The notes: a model not told the origin generated them from the sequence alone. Positions 1-7,135 are shown, counted from the first letter of the stretch. The stretch: DNA of 15,127 nucleotides from an uncultured Campylobacteraceae bacterium (GCA_913057765.1 CAJXPH010000042.1:1-15127); one strand, 5' to 3'. A program made the numbers and translations.

Positions 1-49
1 ACGAGATCCTCTCTGGTCTCGTGGGCTCGGAGATGTGTATAAGAGACAG
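1..49 (+). other. Illumina Nextera i7-side adapter (non-genomic)
   Basis: The first 49 bases are synthetic. Positions 1-7 match the end of the P7 oligo, 8-15 (CCTCTCTG) match the oligo form of a Nextera i7 index (CAGAGAGG, N708 from memory), 16-30 are the i7 read-primer segment and 31-49 are the 19-bp Tn5 mosaic end finishing in AGACAG. Genomic DNA begins at 50. No gene call should use these bases. The gene entering from the right at 50-121 is therefore cut here. Confidence 0.98.
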
Positions 50-121
50 CGTTTTAACAGTATTATGTTTAATTTTTTTAAATTCATCAATACTATTATA
101 ATAGTTTACTCTTCCATACAT
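50..121 (-). CDS. N-terminal fragment of an unrecognised protein, cut by the fragment end
   Basis: An ATG at 119-121 on the minus strand opens 24 codons that run without a stop to the last genomic base at 50 and then into adapter. The start is supported by AAAAAGG just upstream (rough spacing 6-8 nt). The encoded start is MYGRVNYYNS followed by IDEFKKIKHN, with an amino-acid mix like a real soluble protein rather than random AT-rich translation. A TATAAT on the minus strand at 212-217 could be its -10 element, giving a leader of about 80 nt. I do not recognise the family and too little is present to assign one. The gene would lie downstream of the amino-acid operon on the same strand but about 150 nt away, so it probably has its own promoter. 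Confidence 0.5.
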
Positions 122-269
122 AGTTAAACCTTTTTATCACTAAAATAAAAAATAACTTATTTTATTTTCTTCAAATGCCTATCTTTGATACTTCTATAAT
201 ATAGTAACAAGATTATAACTATTTTTTATTATGAAATAATTAATTTAATTAATTAATTATATGAGTGAT

Positions 270-884
270 TTATTTAATTAGATCAATAAGAGAATATGCA
301 ATAAAAAGCATGAAAAAGCCAATTGAGGTATCAAGTATCTTCCAAGTTATAGGTTTTTTAAAAATAGGGATTAAAACTCTCGCCCCAAATCCCAGAAGTG
401 TAAACCAAGTAGCAGATCCTAAAACTGCTCCAAGTAAAAATATAACTTTTAAATTAGATTCAATATTTGCACCAATACCTCCAATAAGAAGTACCGTATC
501 TAGATACGTATGAGGATTTAAATAAGTAAAAACAAAAAGCATTGTTAATACTTGTTTTAAAGGATTTACTTTCACATCATCATCTATTTTTAAAGACTCA
601 TTTTTAAAAGCTGATTTAAAAGATGTAAAAGCATAAAAAGATAAGAAAACTATTCCAAAAATTGCAATTGAATTTATAAAAAGTTGATTTCCTTGAATAA
701 AATAACCAAGACCTAAAACACCTGCACTAATTAATAAAAAGTCAGAAATAGTACAAAATAAAACTGCTTTTAAAACATGTTGTCTTAAAAGTCCTAATTT
801 TAGGACATATGCATTTTGTGCACCAATTGCAACTATTAATGAAAAAGTTACGATAAAACCTTTTATAAATACATCTAGTTCCAT
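270..884 (-). CDS. argO: LysE/ArgO-family amino-acid exporter
   Basis: A 204-residue inner-membrane exporter of the LysE superfamily, close to the usual ArgO/LysE length of 200-235. Members export L-arginine or L-lysine with cation or proton exchange. The family signature is clear: IGAQNAYVLKLGLLRQHV near residues 21-38, a CTISDFLLI segment near 44-52, and LNPHTYLDT at about 122-130, which corresponds to the conserved NPH-YLDT segment of ArgO. About six hydrophobic segments are visible, with a charged cytoplasmic loop (KNESLKIDDDVKVN) between the third and fourth. The ATG lies one base after the stop of the MarC-family gene and has no good ribosome binding site of its own, so translation is probably coupled. 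It is the last gene of the operon. The substrate (Arg, Lys or another amino acid) cannot be read from sequence. Confidence 0.88.
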   Translation of the reverse strand: MELDVFIKGFIVTFSLIVAIGAQNAYVLKLGLLRQHVLKAVLFCTISDFLLISAGVLGLGYFIQGNQLFINSIAIFGIVFLSFYAFTSFKSAFKNESLKIDDDVKVNPLKQVLTMLFVFTYLNPHTYLDTVLLIGGIGANIESNLKVIFLLGAVLGSATWFTLLGFGARVLIPIFKKPITWKILDTSIGFFMLFIAYSLIDLIK

Positions 885-885
885 T

Positions 886-1506
886 TTACATATATGACTT
901 AGATAAAGTTACGATACCAGAAATTATAAATTGAACAGCAATTGCTCCAACAATAAGTCCCATCAGTTTTGTAATAATATTTTGACCTGTAAGACCAAGA
1001 TATTTTTTAATATATATAGAGTTTTTTAAAATTATAAAAAATAGTAATGCATTAATACAAAAAGCAAAAGTTATAGATACAATATCTAAAAAAGTTTCGG
1101 CTTGATGTTTAAAAATAATAATTGTTGTAAAAAGCCCGGTACCAAATGCAATTGGAATTCCAATGGGAATTACAGATAACTCTTCATTTTTTTTATCATT
1201 TTGTTTTTCACTCTTTTCAGCTGAACCATTAACCATCGAAATAGCCATTAAAATTAATACTATTCCACCCATTACTTTTAATGAGTTTTCATCAATACCA
1301 AAAATTCTTAAAATCAAATCCCCAGTTATCAAAACAACAAAAAAGGCAATTATAATTGTTATTGTAGATTTTCTTGCAACAGTATTTATTTCTGATTTTG
1401 TAATATTTGTACTTAATAAAGACAAAGCTAAAGCACTAATCCCAATAGGATCCATAATTGCAAAGAAGGTAATAGTCTGTTGAAGAAAAGAAGAGAAGAA
1501 TTCCAA
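886..1506 (-). CDS. MarC-family multipass membrane protein
   Basis: A 206-residue protein with about six transmembrane segments in the MarC/YhgN family (UPF0056), whose transport role is not settled; the old link to multiple antibiotic resistance was not upheld. Visible marks are IMDPIGI near residues 17-23 in the first membrane segment, MGGIVLILMA near 79-88, and the second half-repeat opening at VIPIGIPIAFGTG (about 111-123), where most relatives have PLA-P---GPG; the Pro of GPG is missing here. A charged loop (EKSEKQNDKKNEE) separates the halves. The start is TTG at 1504-1506, directly after the permease stop codon and in the same frame. The next internal Met (residue 18) would delete the first membrane segment. 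GGGA about 8 nt upstream can serve as ribosome binding site. Context suggests a role in amino-acid flux, but that is only inference. Confidence 0.85.
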   Translation of the reverse strand: MEFFSSFLQQTITFFAIMDPIGISALALSLLSTNITKSEINTVARKSTITIIIAFFVVLITGDLILRIFGIDENSLKVMGGIVLILMAISMVNGSAEKSEKQNDKKNEELSVIPIGIPIAFGTGLFTTIIIFKHQAETFLDIVSITFAFCINALLFFIILKNSIYIKKYLGLTGQNIITKLMGLIVGAIAVQFIISGIVTLSKSYM

Positions 1507-2472
1507 TTAATTCATCCCGCCTTTAGCTTCCATTCTTTTTTCTATTTTATGCCCAATTAGGCTTAATACAGAGGTAATGCATAAATATAACAGAGCAATT
1601 ACAATCCATGTTTCAAAAGGAGAGAAAGTATTGGCAACGATCTCTTTTCCAACTTTTGTTAAATCTGTAATAGAAATAACAGAAACTAAAGAAGAATCTT
1701 TTACAAGTGCAATAGTTTCACCCACTAGTGTTGGTAAAGCTCGCTTAAAAGCTTGAGGTAGAATAATATATCTCATAGCTTGAAAATTAGAAATACCAAG
1801 TGATTTTGCAGCTTCAAGTTGTCCTTTATCAATTGATTGAATGGCACCTCTTAAAATCTCTGCCATGTATGCTCCAAAGAATATACCCAGAGATAAAATA
1901 CCTGCAACAAATCTTTCTAATTCAAATATATTTGCAACAATAAAATAAAATAAAAATATTTGAACCAGCAGAGGAGTTCCTCTAACGATTGTAATATATA
2001 CAGTTGCTATATCTCTTAAGAAAATCATTGATGACAATTTCATGAGGGCGACAACAATTCCAATTACTAAAGTTAGAATCATTGCAAAGAATGAAATTTT
2101 TAGTGTTACCCAAAGTCCAGAAAGTACAGGTCCTGCAATTGTTTCAGATTTAGAAGCAATAACATCACTTTCATAAATATCTTCACCTATTTCATACTCA
2201 AATAGAAAACTACTATCTAAATTCTCAACTTCTACTTTTTCATCACCTTGAATAAAGTATTTATCATCTTCGAATACTAGTTTTCCATCTATTGGAGACT
2301 CGATATCTGTTGTTTCTTCATATGCAAAATATTTTGGAACACTATTCCATTTCCAAACATAATTCATATTTGCAGCAGCTGCATAAAAGAAGTAACCTAC
2401 GGCTACGAAAAACAAAAGGGCTATAAAATGCCCTAGTGTTTTATTTTCTGCTAATGATTGTCTCTTAGCCAT
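1507..2472 (-). CDS. Polar amino-acid ABC transporter permease with extra periplasmic domain
   Basis: A 321-residue inner-membrane permease of the His/Glu/Gln/Arg/opine (HisMQ/GlnP) class. After a first membrane segment at about 14-35 comes a hydrophilic stretch of roughly 75 residues (36-112) rich in Asp and Glu, then the typical permease core starting at SGLWVTLKISFF (about 118-129). The core holds IVRGTPLLVQIF (162-173) and the EAA loop GQLEAAKSLGIS near 217-228, which contacts the ATPase, followed by PQAFKRALP. Usual HisM/GlnP proteins are 215-240 residues, so the extra length is the added N-terminal domain; longer permeases of this type are known in several proteobacteria. Only one permease is present, so it probably works as a homodimer. 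ATG at 2470-2472 follows the binding-protein stop by 3 nt; the gene ends where the MarC TTG begins. Confidence 0.92.
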   Translation of the reverse strand: MAKRQSLAENKTLGHFIALLFFVAVGYFFYAAAANMNYVWKWNSVPKYFAYEETTDIESPIDGKLVFEDDKYFIQGDEKVEVENLDSSFLFEYEIGEDIYESDVIASKSETIAGPVLSGLWVTLKISFFAMILTLVIGIVVALMKLSSMIFLRDIATVYITIVRGTPLLVQIFLFYFIVANIFELERFVAGILSLGIFFGAYMAEILRGAIQSIDKGQLEAAKSLGISNFQAMRYIILPQAFKRALPTLVGETIALVKDSSLVSVISITDLTKVGKEIVANTFSPFETWIVIALLYLCITSVLSLIGHKIEKRMEAKGGMN

Positions 2473-2475
2473 GTG

Positions 2476-3291
2476 TTATTGAACTCTTTTTAACCAAGAA
2501 GTATCTCTTAACCATTTATTATTTAATTTTTCATGGAAATCTACAACTTTATCACCCTTAATTTGTCTTAAAAAATTATTTAACCAATTAAGAAAATCAG
2601 GATCACCTTTTCTAATAGCCCATCCCAATGGCTCATAAGTTAAAGGAGTATCTAAATGTACAAGTTTACCTTTTCCTTTATCAGACATAAATAAGATATT
2701 GTAAGGTTGGTCATAAACCATTCCGTCTGCTTTCCCATTTAAAACTTCAGACGCTGCATCTGATTCTGTTTCAAAAGTAATAATTTTTGCTTTTTTAAAG
2801 AACTTTTTAGTAGCAATTTCACCTGTAACACCAAGTTTAGTTACAACTGTATATTCAGGTTTATCTAAATCTTTTGCAGATTTAATTTTTCCTGCCAACT
2901 CTTTTCTAATCATAATTGTTTGACCAACAACTACATAAGGATCTGCAAAGTTAATTTTTAAGTTTCTTTGCTGAGTAATAGTCATACCTGACATAATAAT
3001 ATCAAATTTGTTAGTTAAAAGTCCTGCAATAATTCCATCCCATGAAGTAGGAACAAGTTTTAATTTAACACCCATTTCTTTTGCCATTTTTTTAGCCATG
3101 TCTACATCATAACCTATGATTCGACCTTTTTTGTCTTTCATTTCAAAAGGCATATATCCAGGTTCCATACCTACTCGTAATTCACCTTTTTGTACTATTT
3201 GATTTAATGTAGATTTTTTCCACAACTCAATATCATCTGCAAAAACAGATGTCGTAAATAGCATTATAAATGCTAGTATTAATCTTTTCAT
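2476..3291 (-). CDS. Periplasmic amino-acid-binding protein, copy 1 (SBP_bac_3)
   Basis: A 271-residue family 3 solute-binding protein. Residues 1-18 form a signal peptide (MKRLILAFIMLFTTSVFA) with likely cleavage before DDIELW. The family core starts at GELRVGMEPGYMPFE and GYDVDMAKKMAKEMG. The ligand-contact segment SGMTITQQRNLKINFADPY contains the Arg expected to hold the alpha-carboxylate, and TESDAASEVLNGKADGMVYD supplies the Asp region for the amino group. It delivers polar amino acids to the adjacent permease. The ATG at 3289-3291 has an AAAAGGAG ribosome binding site at good spacing. It is a close paralogue of the gene directly upstream, sharing most residues over the whole length, with differences in the binding cleft (TSWDG, SGMT, VYDQP here). 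Absence of a lipobox Cys shows that it is free in the periplasm. Confidence 0.93.
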   Translation of the reverse strand: MKRLILAFIMLFTTSVFADDIELWKKSTLNQIVQKGELRVGMEPGYMPFEMKDKKGRIIGYDVDMAKKMAKEMGVKLKLVPTSWDGIIAGLLTNKFDIIMSGMTITQQRNLKINFADPYVVVGQTIMIRKELAGKIKSAKDLDKPEYTVVTKLGVTGEIATKKFFKKAKIITFETESDAASEVLNGKADGMVYDQPYNILFMSDKGKGKLVHLDTPLTYEPLGWAIRKGDPDFLNWLNNFLRQIKGDKVVDFHEKLNNKWLRDTSWLKRVQ

Positions 3292-3317
3292 TTTTTGACT
3301 CCTTTTATGTTAAGATT

Positions 3318-3332
3318 GCAAGATTATCTTGC
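3318..3332 (-). repeat. Perfect palindrome between the two binding-protein genes
   Basis: GCAAGATTATCTTGC is a perfect 7+1+7 inverted repeat. It begins at the stop codon of the upstream binding-protein gene and lies in the 40-nt gap before the next one. In RNA it would form a GCAAG/CUUGC stem with a five-base loop. No U-run follows, so it is unlikely to be a terminator. A role as a message-stabilising or processing hairpin between paralogues is inference. Confidence 0.6.
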
Positions 3333-4153
3333 TATTGGACTTTTTTAAGCCACTTTGTATCAACAAACCATTTTTGATACAGTTTTTCCTCAAGATTGAT
3401 TACTTTATCTTCTTTTATTTGTCTTAGAAAGTTATTTAACCAGTTTAAAAAATCTGGGTCACCTTTTCTAATAGCAAATCCTAAAGGTTCATAAGTAAGA
3501 GGAGTATCTAAATGAATTAACTTGTCTTTCCCTTTACCATCCATAAAAACACTATTATAAGGTTGATCATTTACGAACGCAGAGGCACGACCATTCATAA
3601 CTTCTGCAACGGCATCACTCTCTGTATCAAATGTAATTATTTTTGCTTTTTTAAAAAATTTTCTTGCAACTATTTCACCAGTTTGTCCTAGCTTTGCTGT
3701 TACAGTATATTTTTCATTATCTAAAGCTTTTGCTTTAATTATTTTGTCTTTTAATTCTTTATTTAATAAAACAGTTTGTCCTACTACTATATATGGATCT
3801 GAAAAATTGATTTTTAAATTTCTTCTTTGTGTAATTGTCATAGCCGAAATAATCACATCAAACTTATTTGTAATAAGTCCTGCAATAATTCCATCAAACG
3901 CAGTTGGTATTATTTTAAGTTTTACACCCATTGCTTTTGCCATTGCTTTTGCAACATCTACATCATACCCAATTAGTCTACCTTTTTTATCTTTCATTTC
4001 AAATGGCATATAACCTGGTTCTAGACCTACTCTTAACTCACCTCTTTGTACTATTTTATTTAATGTTGATTTTTTCCATAGATTTATATCATCTGCAAAC
4101 AAAATATTTACATTTATGATTAAGAGTATTGCTACTAAAATTTTTCTAATCAT
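3332..4153 (-). CDS. Periplasmic amino-acid-binding protein, copy 2 (SBP_bac_3)
   Basis: A 273-residue family 3 solute-binding protein with a signal peptide (residues 1-20, MIRKILVAILLIINVNILFA) cut before DDINLW. Domain order and motifs match the downstream paralogue: GELRVGLEPGYMPFE, GYDVDVAKAMAKAMG, AMTITQRRNLKINFSDPY and TESDAVAEVMNGRASAF. C-terminal segments such as DPDFLNWLNNFLRQIK are identical in both. Cleft-region differences are TAFDG for TSWDG, SAMT for SGMT and VNDQP for VYDQP, suggesting a changed ligand preference. It is the first binding protein after the ATPase gene, with a gap of 32 nt; AAGGAA lies about 11 nt before the ATG, a less ideal spacing than for copy 1. Both copies probably feed the same single permease. 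Confidence 0.93.
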   Translation of the reverse strand: MIRKILVAILLIINVNILFADDINLWKKSTLNKIVQRGELRVGLEPGYMPFEMKDKKGRLIGYDVDVAKAMAKAMGVKLKIIPTAFDGIIAGLITNKFDVIISAMTITQRRNLKINFSDPYIVVGQTVLLNKELKDKIIKAKALDNEKYTVTAKLGQTGEIVARKFFKKAKIITFDTESDAVAEVMNGRASAFVNDQPYNSVFMDGKGKDKLIHLDTPLTYEPLGFAIRKGDPDFLNWLNNFLRQIKEDKVINLEEKLYQKWFVDTKWLKKVQ

Positions 4154-4185
4154 TTATTCTTATTTCCTTCTCATTTACTATATTT

Positions 4186-4929
4186 TTAATGTGTTAAAAT
4201 TTCTTTTAGGAATTTTTGTGCTCTATCACTTCTTGGGTTATTAAAGAACTCATCAGGAGTATTCTCTTCAACAATAACTCCTTCATCCATAAAAACAATT
4301 CTATCTCCAACTTCTTTTGCAAAACCCATTTCATGAGTAACACAAACAATTGTAAAGTTCTCTTTTGCTAAATCTTTCATAACAGAAAGAACATCCCCTA
4401 TTGTTTCAGGATCTAAGGCTGAAGTAGGTTCATCAAATAACATTATTTTTGGTTTCATAGCAAGACTTCTTGCAATTGCAACCCTTTGTTTTTGACCACC
4501 TGATAAATCACCAGGGTATGAATTTGCTTTATCTGATAATTTAACTTTTTCTAATAATTCTAAAGCAATTTTTCCTGCTTCATCTTTTTTAACATTTTTA
4601 ACTAAGCCCGGAGCTAGTGTAATATTTTCTAAAATAGTTAAATGAGGGAAAAGATTAAAATGTTGGAATACCATACCAACTTCACTTCTAATTGATTGCA
4701 TATTTTTTTTACTTGCATGAATATCAGTTTCATCAACAATAATTTGTCCATCATCAATATCTTCTAAACCATTGATACATCTAATTAATGTAGATTTTCC
4801 CGAACCAGAAGGTCCACAAACTACAACAATTTCACCTTTTTTTACATAAAAATTTATATTTTTTAGAACGTGGAAATCATCATAAAATTTATTGATTTTA
4901 TCCATATTAATAATATTATTATTCATCAT
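4186..4929 (-). CDS. Amino-acid ABC transporter ATP-binding protein (GlnQ/HisP type)
   Basis: A 247-residue cytoplasmic ABC ATPase that powers uptake by the permease downstream. All motifs are intact: Walker A GPSGSGKST at 39-47, Q-loop Gln89 in FQHFNLFPHLT, signature LSGGQKQR at 142-149, Walker B IMLFDEP at 162-168, D-loop SALD and the switch His199 in THEMGF. The FNLFPHLT stretch and DPETIGDVL are typical of polar amino-acid importers (GlnQ, HisP, ArtP). It is the first gene of the operon. The start is uncertain: two ATG codons stand in tandem (4927-4929 and 4924-4926) with AGAGAG abutting the first, so the second is better spaced; a third Met at residue 9 is also possible. No other ATPase is encoded nearby, so a homodimer is likely. 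Confidence 0.95.
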   Translation of the reverse strand: MMNNNIINMDKINKFYDDFHVLKNINFYVKKGEIVVVCGPSGSGKSTLIRCINGLEDIDDGQIIVDETDIHASKKNMQSIRSEVGMVFQHFNLFPHLTILENITLAPGLVKNVKKDEAGKIALELLEKVKLSDKANSYPGDLSGGQKQRVAIARSLAMKPKIMLFDEPTSALDPETIGDVLSVMKDLAKENFTIVCVTHEMGFAKEVGDRIVFMDEGVIVEENTPDEFFNNPRSDRAQKFLKEILTH

Positions 4930-4952
4930 CTCTCTTTTTTTAGGCTGGAATC

Positions 4953-4963
4953 ATTATATTATA
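4953..4963 (-). promoter_or_regulatory. Overlapping -10 elements for the amino-acid operon
   Basis: Two overlapping TATAAT hexamers on the minus strand (4953-4958 and 4958-4963) lie 24-34 nt upstream of the first ATPase ATG, in the divergent gap shared with the EamA gene. No good -35 hexamer is found 16-18 nt upstream, only an AT-rich run. Weak -35 elements are common in Campylobacterota promoters. The exact start point is inferred. Confidence 0.4.
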
Positions 4964-5019
4964 ATAATACGCGTTAAATTTAAATTAATGTGTAATAATT
5001 GGACAATTTTAATGCCATT

Positions 5020-5048
5020 TTCAAGTTTAATTAACAAATGGATATAAT
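5020..5048 (+). promoter_or_regulatory. Probable promoter of the EamA-type permease gene
   Basis: TATAAT at 5043-5048 is a perfect -10. With a 17-nt spacer the -35 position holds TTCAAG (5020-5025), matching three of six consensus bases. The start point would fall near 5055, leaving a leader of only about 17 nt that contains the ribosome binding site. Confidence 0.5.
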
Positions 5049-5061
5049 TATTATTATTTTC

Positions 5062-5074
5062 GGAGAAATATTTG
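5062..5074 (+). promoter_or_regulatory. Ribosome binding site that decides a TTG start
   Basis: GGAG at 5062-5065 stands six bases before TTG at 5072-5074. No ATG or GTG in the right frame lies nearby, and the reading frame from TTG gives a normal EamA N-terminus, so TTG is taken as the start codon. Confidence 0.7.
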
Positions 5075-5944
5075 ACTAAAAAACTACTCGAATTCCGTGC
5101 TGACTTTTTACTTTTAACTGTTGCCGTTGCATGGGGCATCACATTTTTAATGGTTCAAGATGCAATTGAAACCGTTCCCGTTTATGCCTTTCTTTTTTGG
5201 CGTTTTGGAATAGCTACTATACTTATGGCAATAATTTCATATAAGTATTTTAATGAGTTAAATAAAGAATCTATTGTTTATGGAATCATATTAGGGATTT
5301 TCCTATTCTCAGGCTTTGCTACCCAAACCTTTGGTTTATCTCATACAAAAAGTTCAATTATTGCTTTTTTAACTGGGTTAAATGTGATTATTGTTCCCTT
5401 TCTAGCTTTTGTAATATTTAAACAACATGTAAGACGTATGGTTTTTGTAGGATCACTCTTAGCAGTCATTGGTTTATATATGTTAACAATGAGTGGAAAA
5501 CTTACTATTGGACTAGGAGAAACTTTAGGAATGATTTGTGCAGCTTTCTTTGCACTTCAAATTATGTTTACAGATATATATTCAAAAAAAACAAATGTTT
5601 TTATGTTAGTGTTATTTCAATTTTTAACGGTAACTATTCTTTCTCTAATATTTTCACTAAGTCTTGATAGTGTTACATTTAAATTAGATTTTGATTATAT
5701 TTTCTTAAAAGCAGTAATTGTAACTTCAATTTTTGCAACTGTATATGCTTTTTTAATTCAAACATATATGCAACAATTTACAACACCAACAAAAACAGCA
5801 ATAATATTTGCAATGGAGCCAGTAAGTGCAGGTATTTTTGGTTACTTTGTAGGAAATGAAATTCTCACACCAATTCAAATTTATGGAGCAGCATTAATTC
5901 TCTTTGCAGTGTTACTAGCTGAAATAAAATTTAAAAAAGAATGA
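5072..5944 (+). CDS. EamA/DMT-superfamily permease
   Basis: A 290-residue multipass inner-membrane protein of the drug/metabolite transporter superfamily, built from two EamA repeats and about ten membrane segments, the usual size (280-310). Repeat one begins at ADFLLLTVAVAWGITFLMVQ with the WRF segment following (FLFWRFGIATIL) and includes the ATQTFGLSHTKSSIIAFLTG segment. Repeat two carries ETLGMICAAFFALQIMFTDI and the hallmark AMEPVSAGIFGYFVGNE near the end. Members export amino acids, metabolites or drugs; the substrate is not visible here. The gene is divergent from the amino-acid ABC operon, sharing a 142-nt gap, so shared regulation is possible. The start is TTG with a good ribosome binding site. 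The C-terminus ends in a short basic tail (KFKKE). Confidence 0.9.
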   Translation: MTKKLLEFRADFLLLTVAVAWGITFLMVQDAIETVPVYAFLFWRFGIATILMAIISYKYFNELNKESIVYGIILGIFLFSGFATQTFGLSHTKSSIIAFLTGLNVIIVPFLAFVIFKQHVRRMVFVGSLLAVIGLYMLTMSGKLTIGLGETLGMICAAFFALQIMFTDIYSKKTNVFMLVLFQFLTVTILSLIFSLSLDSVTFKLDFDYIFLKAVIVTSIFATVYAFLIQTYMQQFTTPTKTAIIFAMEPVSAGIFGYFVGNEILTPIQIYGAALILFAVLLAEIKFKKE

Positions 5945-5962
5945 TTTTTTTTACAAAATGCT

Positions 5963-5991
5963 TTGCTTTTGCGACTATAAGAATATATAAT
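5963..5991 (+). promoter_or_regulatory. Probable promoter of the glycosyltransferase gene
   Basis: TATAAT at 5986-5991 with TTGCTT at 5963-5968 and a 17-nt spacer. The -10 is perfect and the -35 matches three of six bases. The start would fall near 5998, giving a leader of about 25 nt that holds the AAGGA before the ATG at 6023. Confidence 0.4.
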
Positions 5992-6022
5992 CTAATTATA
6001 TTATAAATGAAGGACATAAGCG

Positions 6023-7135
6023 ATGAAGAAATTTTTATACATCACTGACCAAAATGAATATACAGATCATAGTTTTATAGGACCACTTTTTGAAAAATAT
6101 TTAAAAGAATATTTTGAAGTAGATATTGTTTACTTTAGTGAATTTAAAGCAGAATTTGAAAAAAAAGATGAACATAGATTTATTTTACCAACAGCTGATA
6201 AAAATAAAGCAATTCAAGAATTAGATAGAAGTGGTATCGATATTTCTTCATACTCATATGTAGTAGTTAGAAATAGTGGTGAGATATTAAAACATGTTAT
6301 TTCAATGAGTGGAATGTATGATTATAAGGTTGGATATAGACTATCATTTCCAAAGAGACGAGCTCAAATGCAAGTAGACCGTGCAAACAATAAAGCAAGT
6401 TTCTTAAAACATCTAAATAATACTCTAACAACTTATTCAGAAACTAAACTTATCAACCAATGTGACATATTCATGCCAACGTCACAACAAATGCATGATG
6501 AATATTTTGAAGGAGTTACAACTAAAACTTTTATTTGTCCTCCAGCGATTGATCCTGAAACTTTACATGAGAACATCCAACATGAAGGTGAAGAAAAAAG
6601 ATTTTTCTATGCAGGTACATTAGATAAATTAAGAGAGTTCGAAACAGTATTAGAAGCGTTTAACAATGTTAAAAAAGGTAATTGGAAACTTACTATCTCT
6701 ACAAAAGATCCAGAATATGCACAAGAAGTTGTAAATTCATATAGTAGTTTAACAGAAAACGTTGAAATTCATAATGCAAAAAATAAATCTGAATTATTAG
6801 AATTAATCGCAAATGCAGATATTGGTGTTTCAATTTTACCTGAGATTCCGTTATTTAATACATCAACACCTGTTAAAATTATAGATTACTATTCATCATC
6901 AGTTCCTTGTATTATGACAAATAATGCAAATAATAATACTCTATTCACTGATGATTTTGATGCATGGTTTTGTACATTTGACAAAAAATCTATTCAAGCA
7001 AAAATTGAGTCTATAATTAGTCTTTCAAAAGATGAAGTTGCTCACGTAGGAGTAAGAGGTCAAGATAGATTATTAGAAATTAGAAACTACAAAATTATTG
7101 CTGGAAAATTAGCAGAGACTTTAAACTTATTATAA
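6023..7135 (+). CDS. GT-B-fold glycosyltransferase, GT4-like
   Basis: A 370-residue cytoplasmic protein that looks like a family 4 glycosyltransferase (retaining, nucleotide-sugar dependent). The C-terminal Rossmann half is the recognisable part: FFYAGTLDKLREFETVLEAF (194-213) matches the family's opening of the donor domain, and ADIGVSILPEIPLFNTSTP (265-283) followed by KIIDYYSSSVPCI matches the region that holds the nucleotide sugar. The usual catalytic E-x7-E is not intact: in that register the first Glu aligns near ILPEIP or is replaced, and Lys285/Asp288 stand where K--E normally occurs. The N-terminal half is divergent; PTSQQMHDEYF (152-162) and ICPPAID (171-177) fit the linker. The ATG has AAGGA nine bases upstream. 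It stands alone between its own promoter and a terminator, not in a polysaccharide cluster. Acceptor and sugar are unknown. Confidence 0.72.
   Translation: MKKFLYITDQNEYTDHSFIGPLFEKYLKEYFEVDIVYFSEFKAEFEKKDEHRFILPTADKNKAIQELDRSGIDISSYSYVVVRNSGEILKHVISMSGMYDYKVGYRLSFPKRRAQMQVDRANNKASFLKHLNNTLTTYSETKLINQCDIFMPTSQQMHDEYFEGVTTKTFICPPAIDPETLHENIQHEGEEKRFFYAGTLDKLREFETVLEAFNNVKKGNWKLTISTKDPEYAQEVVNSYSSLTENVEIHNAKNKSELLELIANADIGVSILPEIPLFNTSTPVKIIDYYSSSVPCIMTNNANNNTLFTDDFDAWFCTFDKKSIQAKIESIISLSKDEVAHVGVRGQDRLLEIRNYKIIAGKLAETLNLL

Noticed and set aside
238..262. TTAATTAATT-type palindromic run
   Set aside because: Simple AT-rich repetition is expected at this base composition; no GC stem and no T-run fit a terminator.
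265..513. Plus-strand 82-codon frame overlapping argO
   Set aside because: It is the mirror of a conserved exporter gene, has no ribosome binding site and a composition typical of antisense frames.
4954..5142. Minus-strand 62-codon frame in the divergent gap
   Set aside because: It overlaps the N-terminus of the EamA gene in antisense and the promoter region; the peptide is low-complexity Asn/Ile.
5951..5974. Possible terminator after the EamA gene (AAAATGC/GCTTTT)
   Set aside because: The stem is broken and short, and the nearby T-run comes before it rather than after it.
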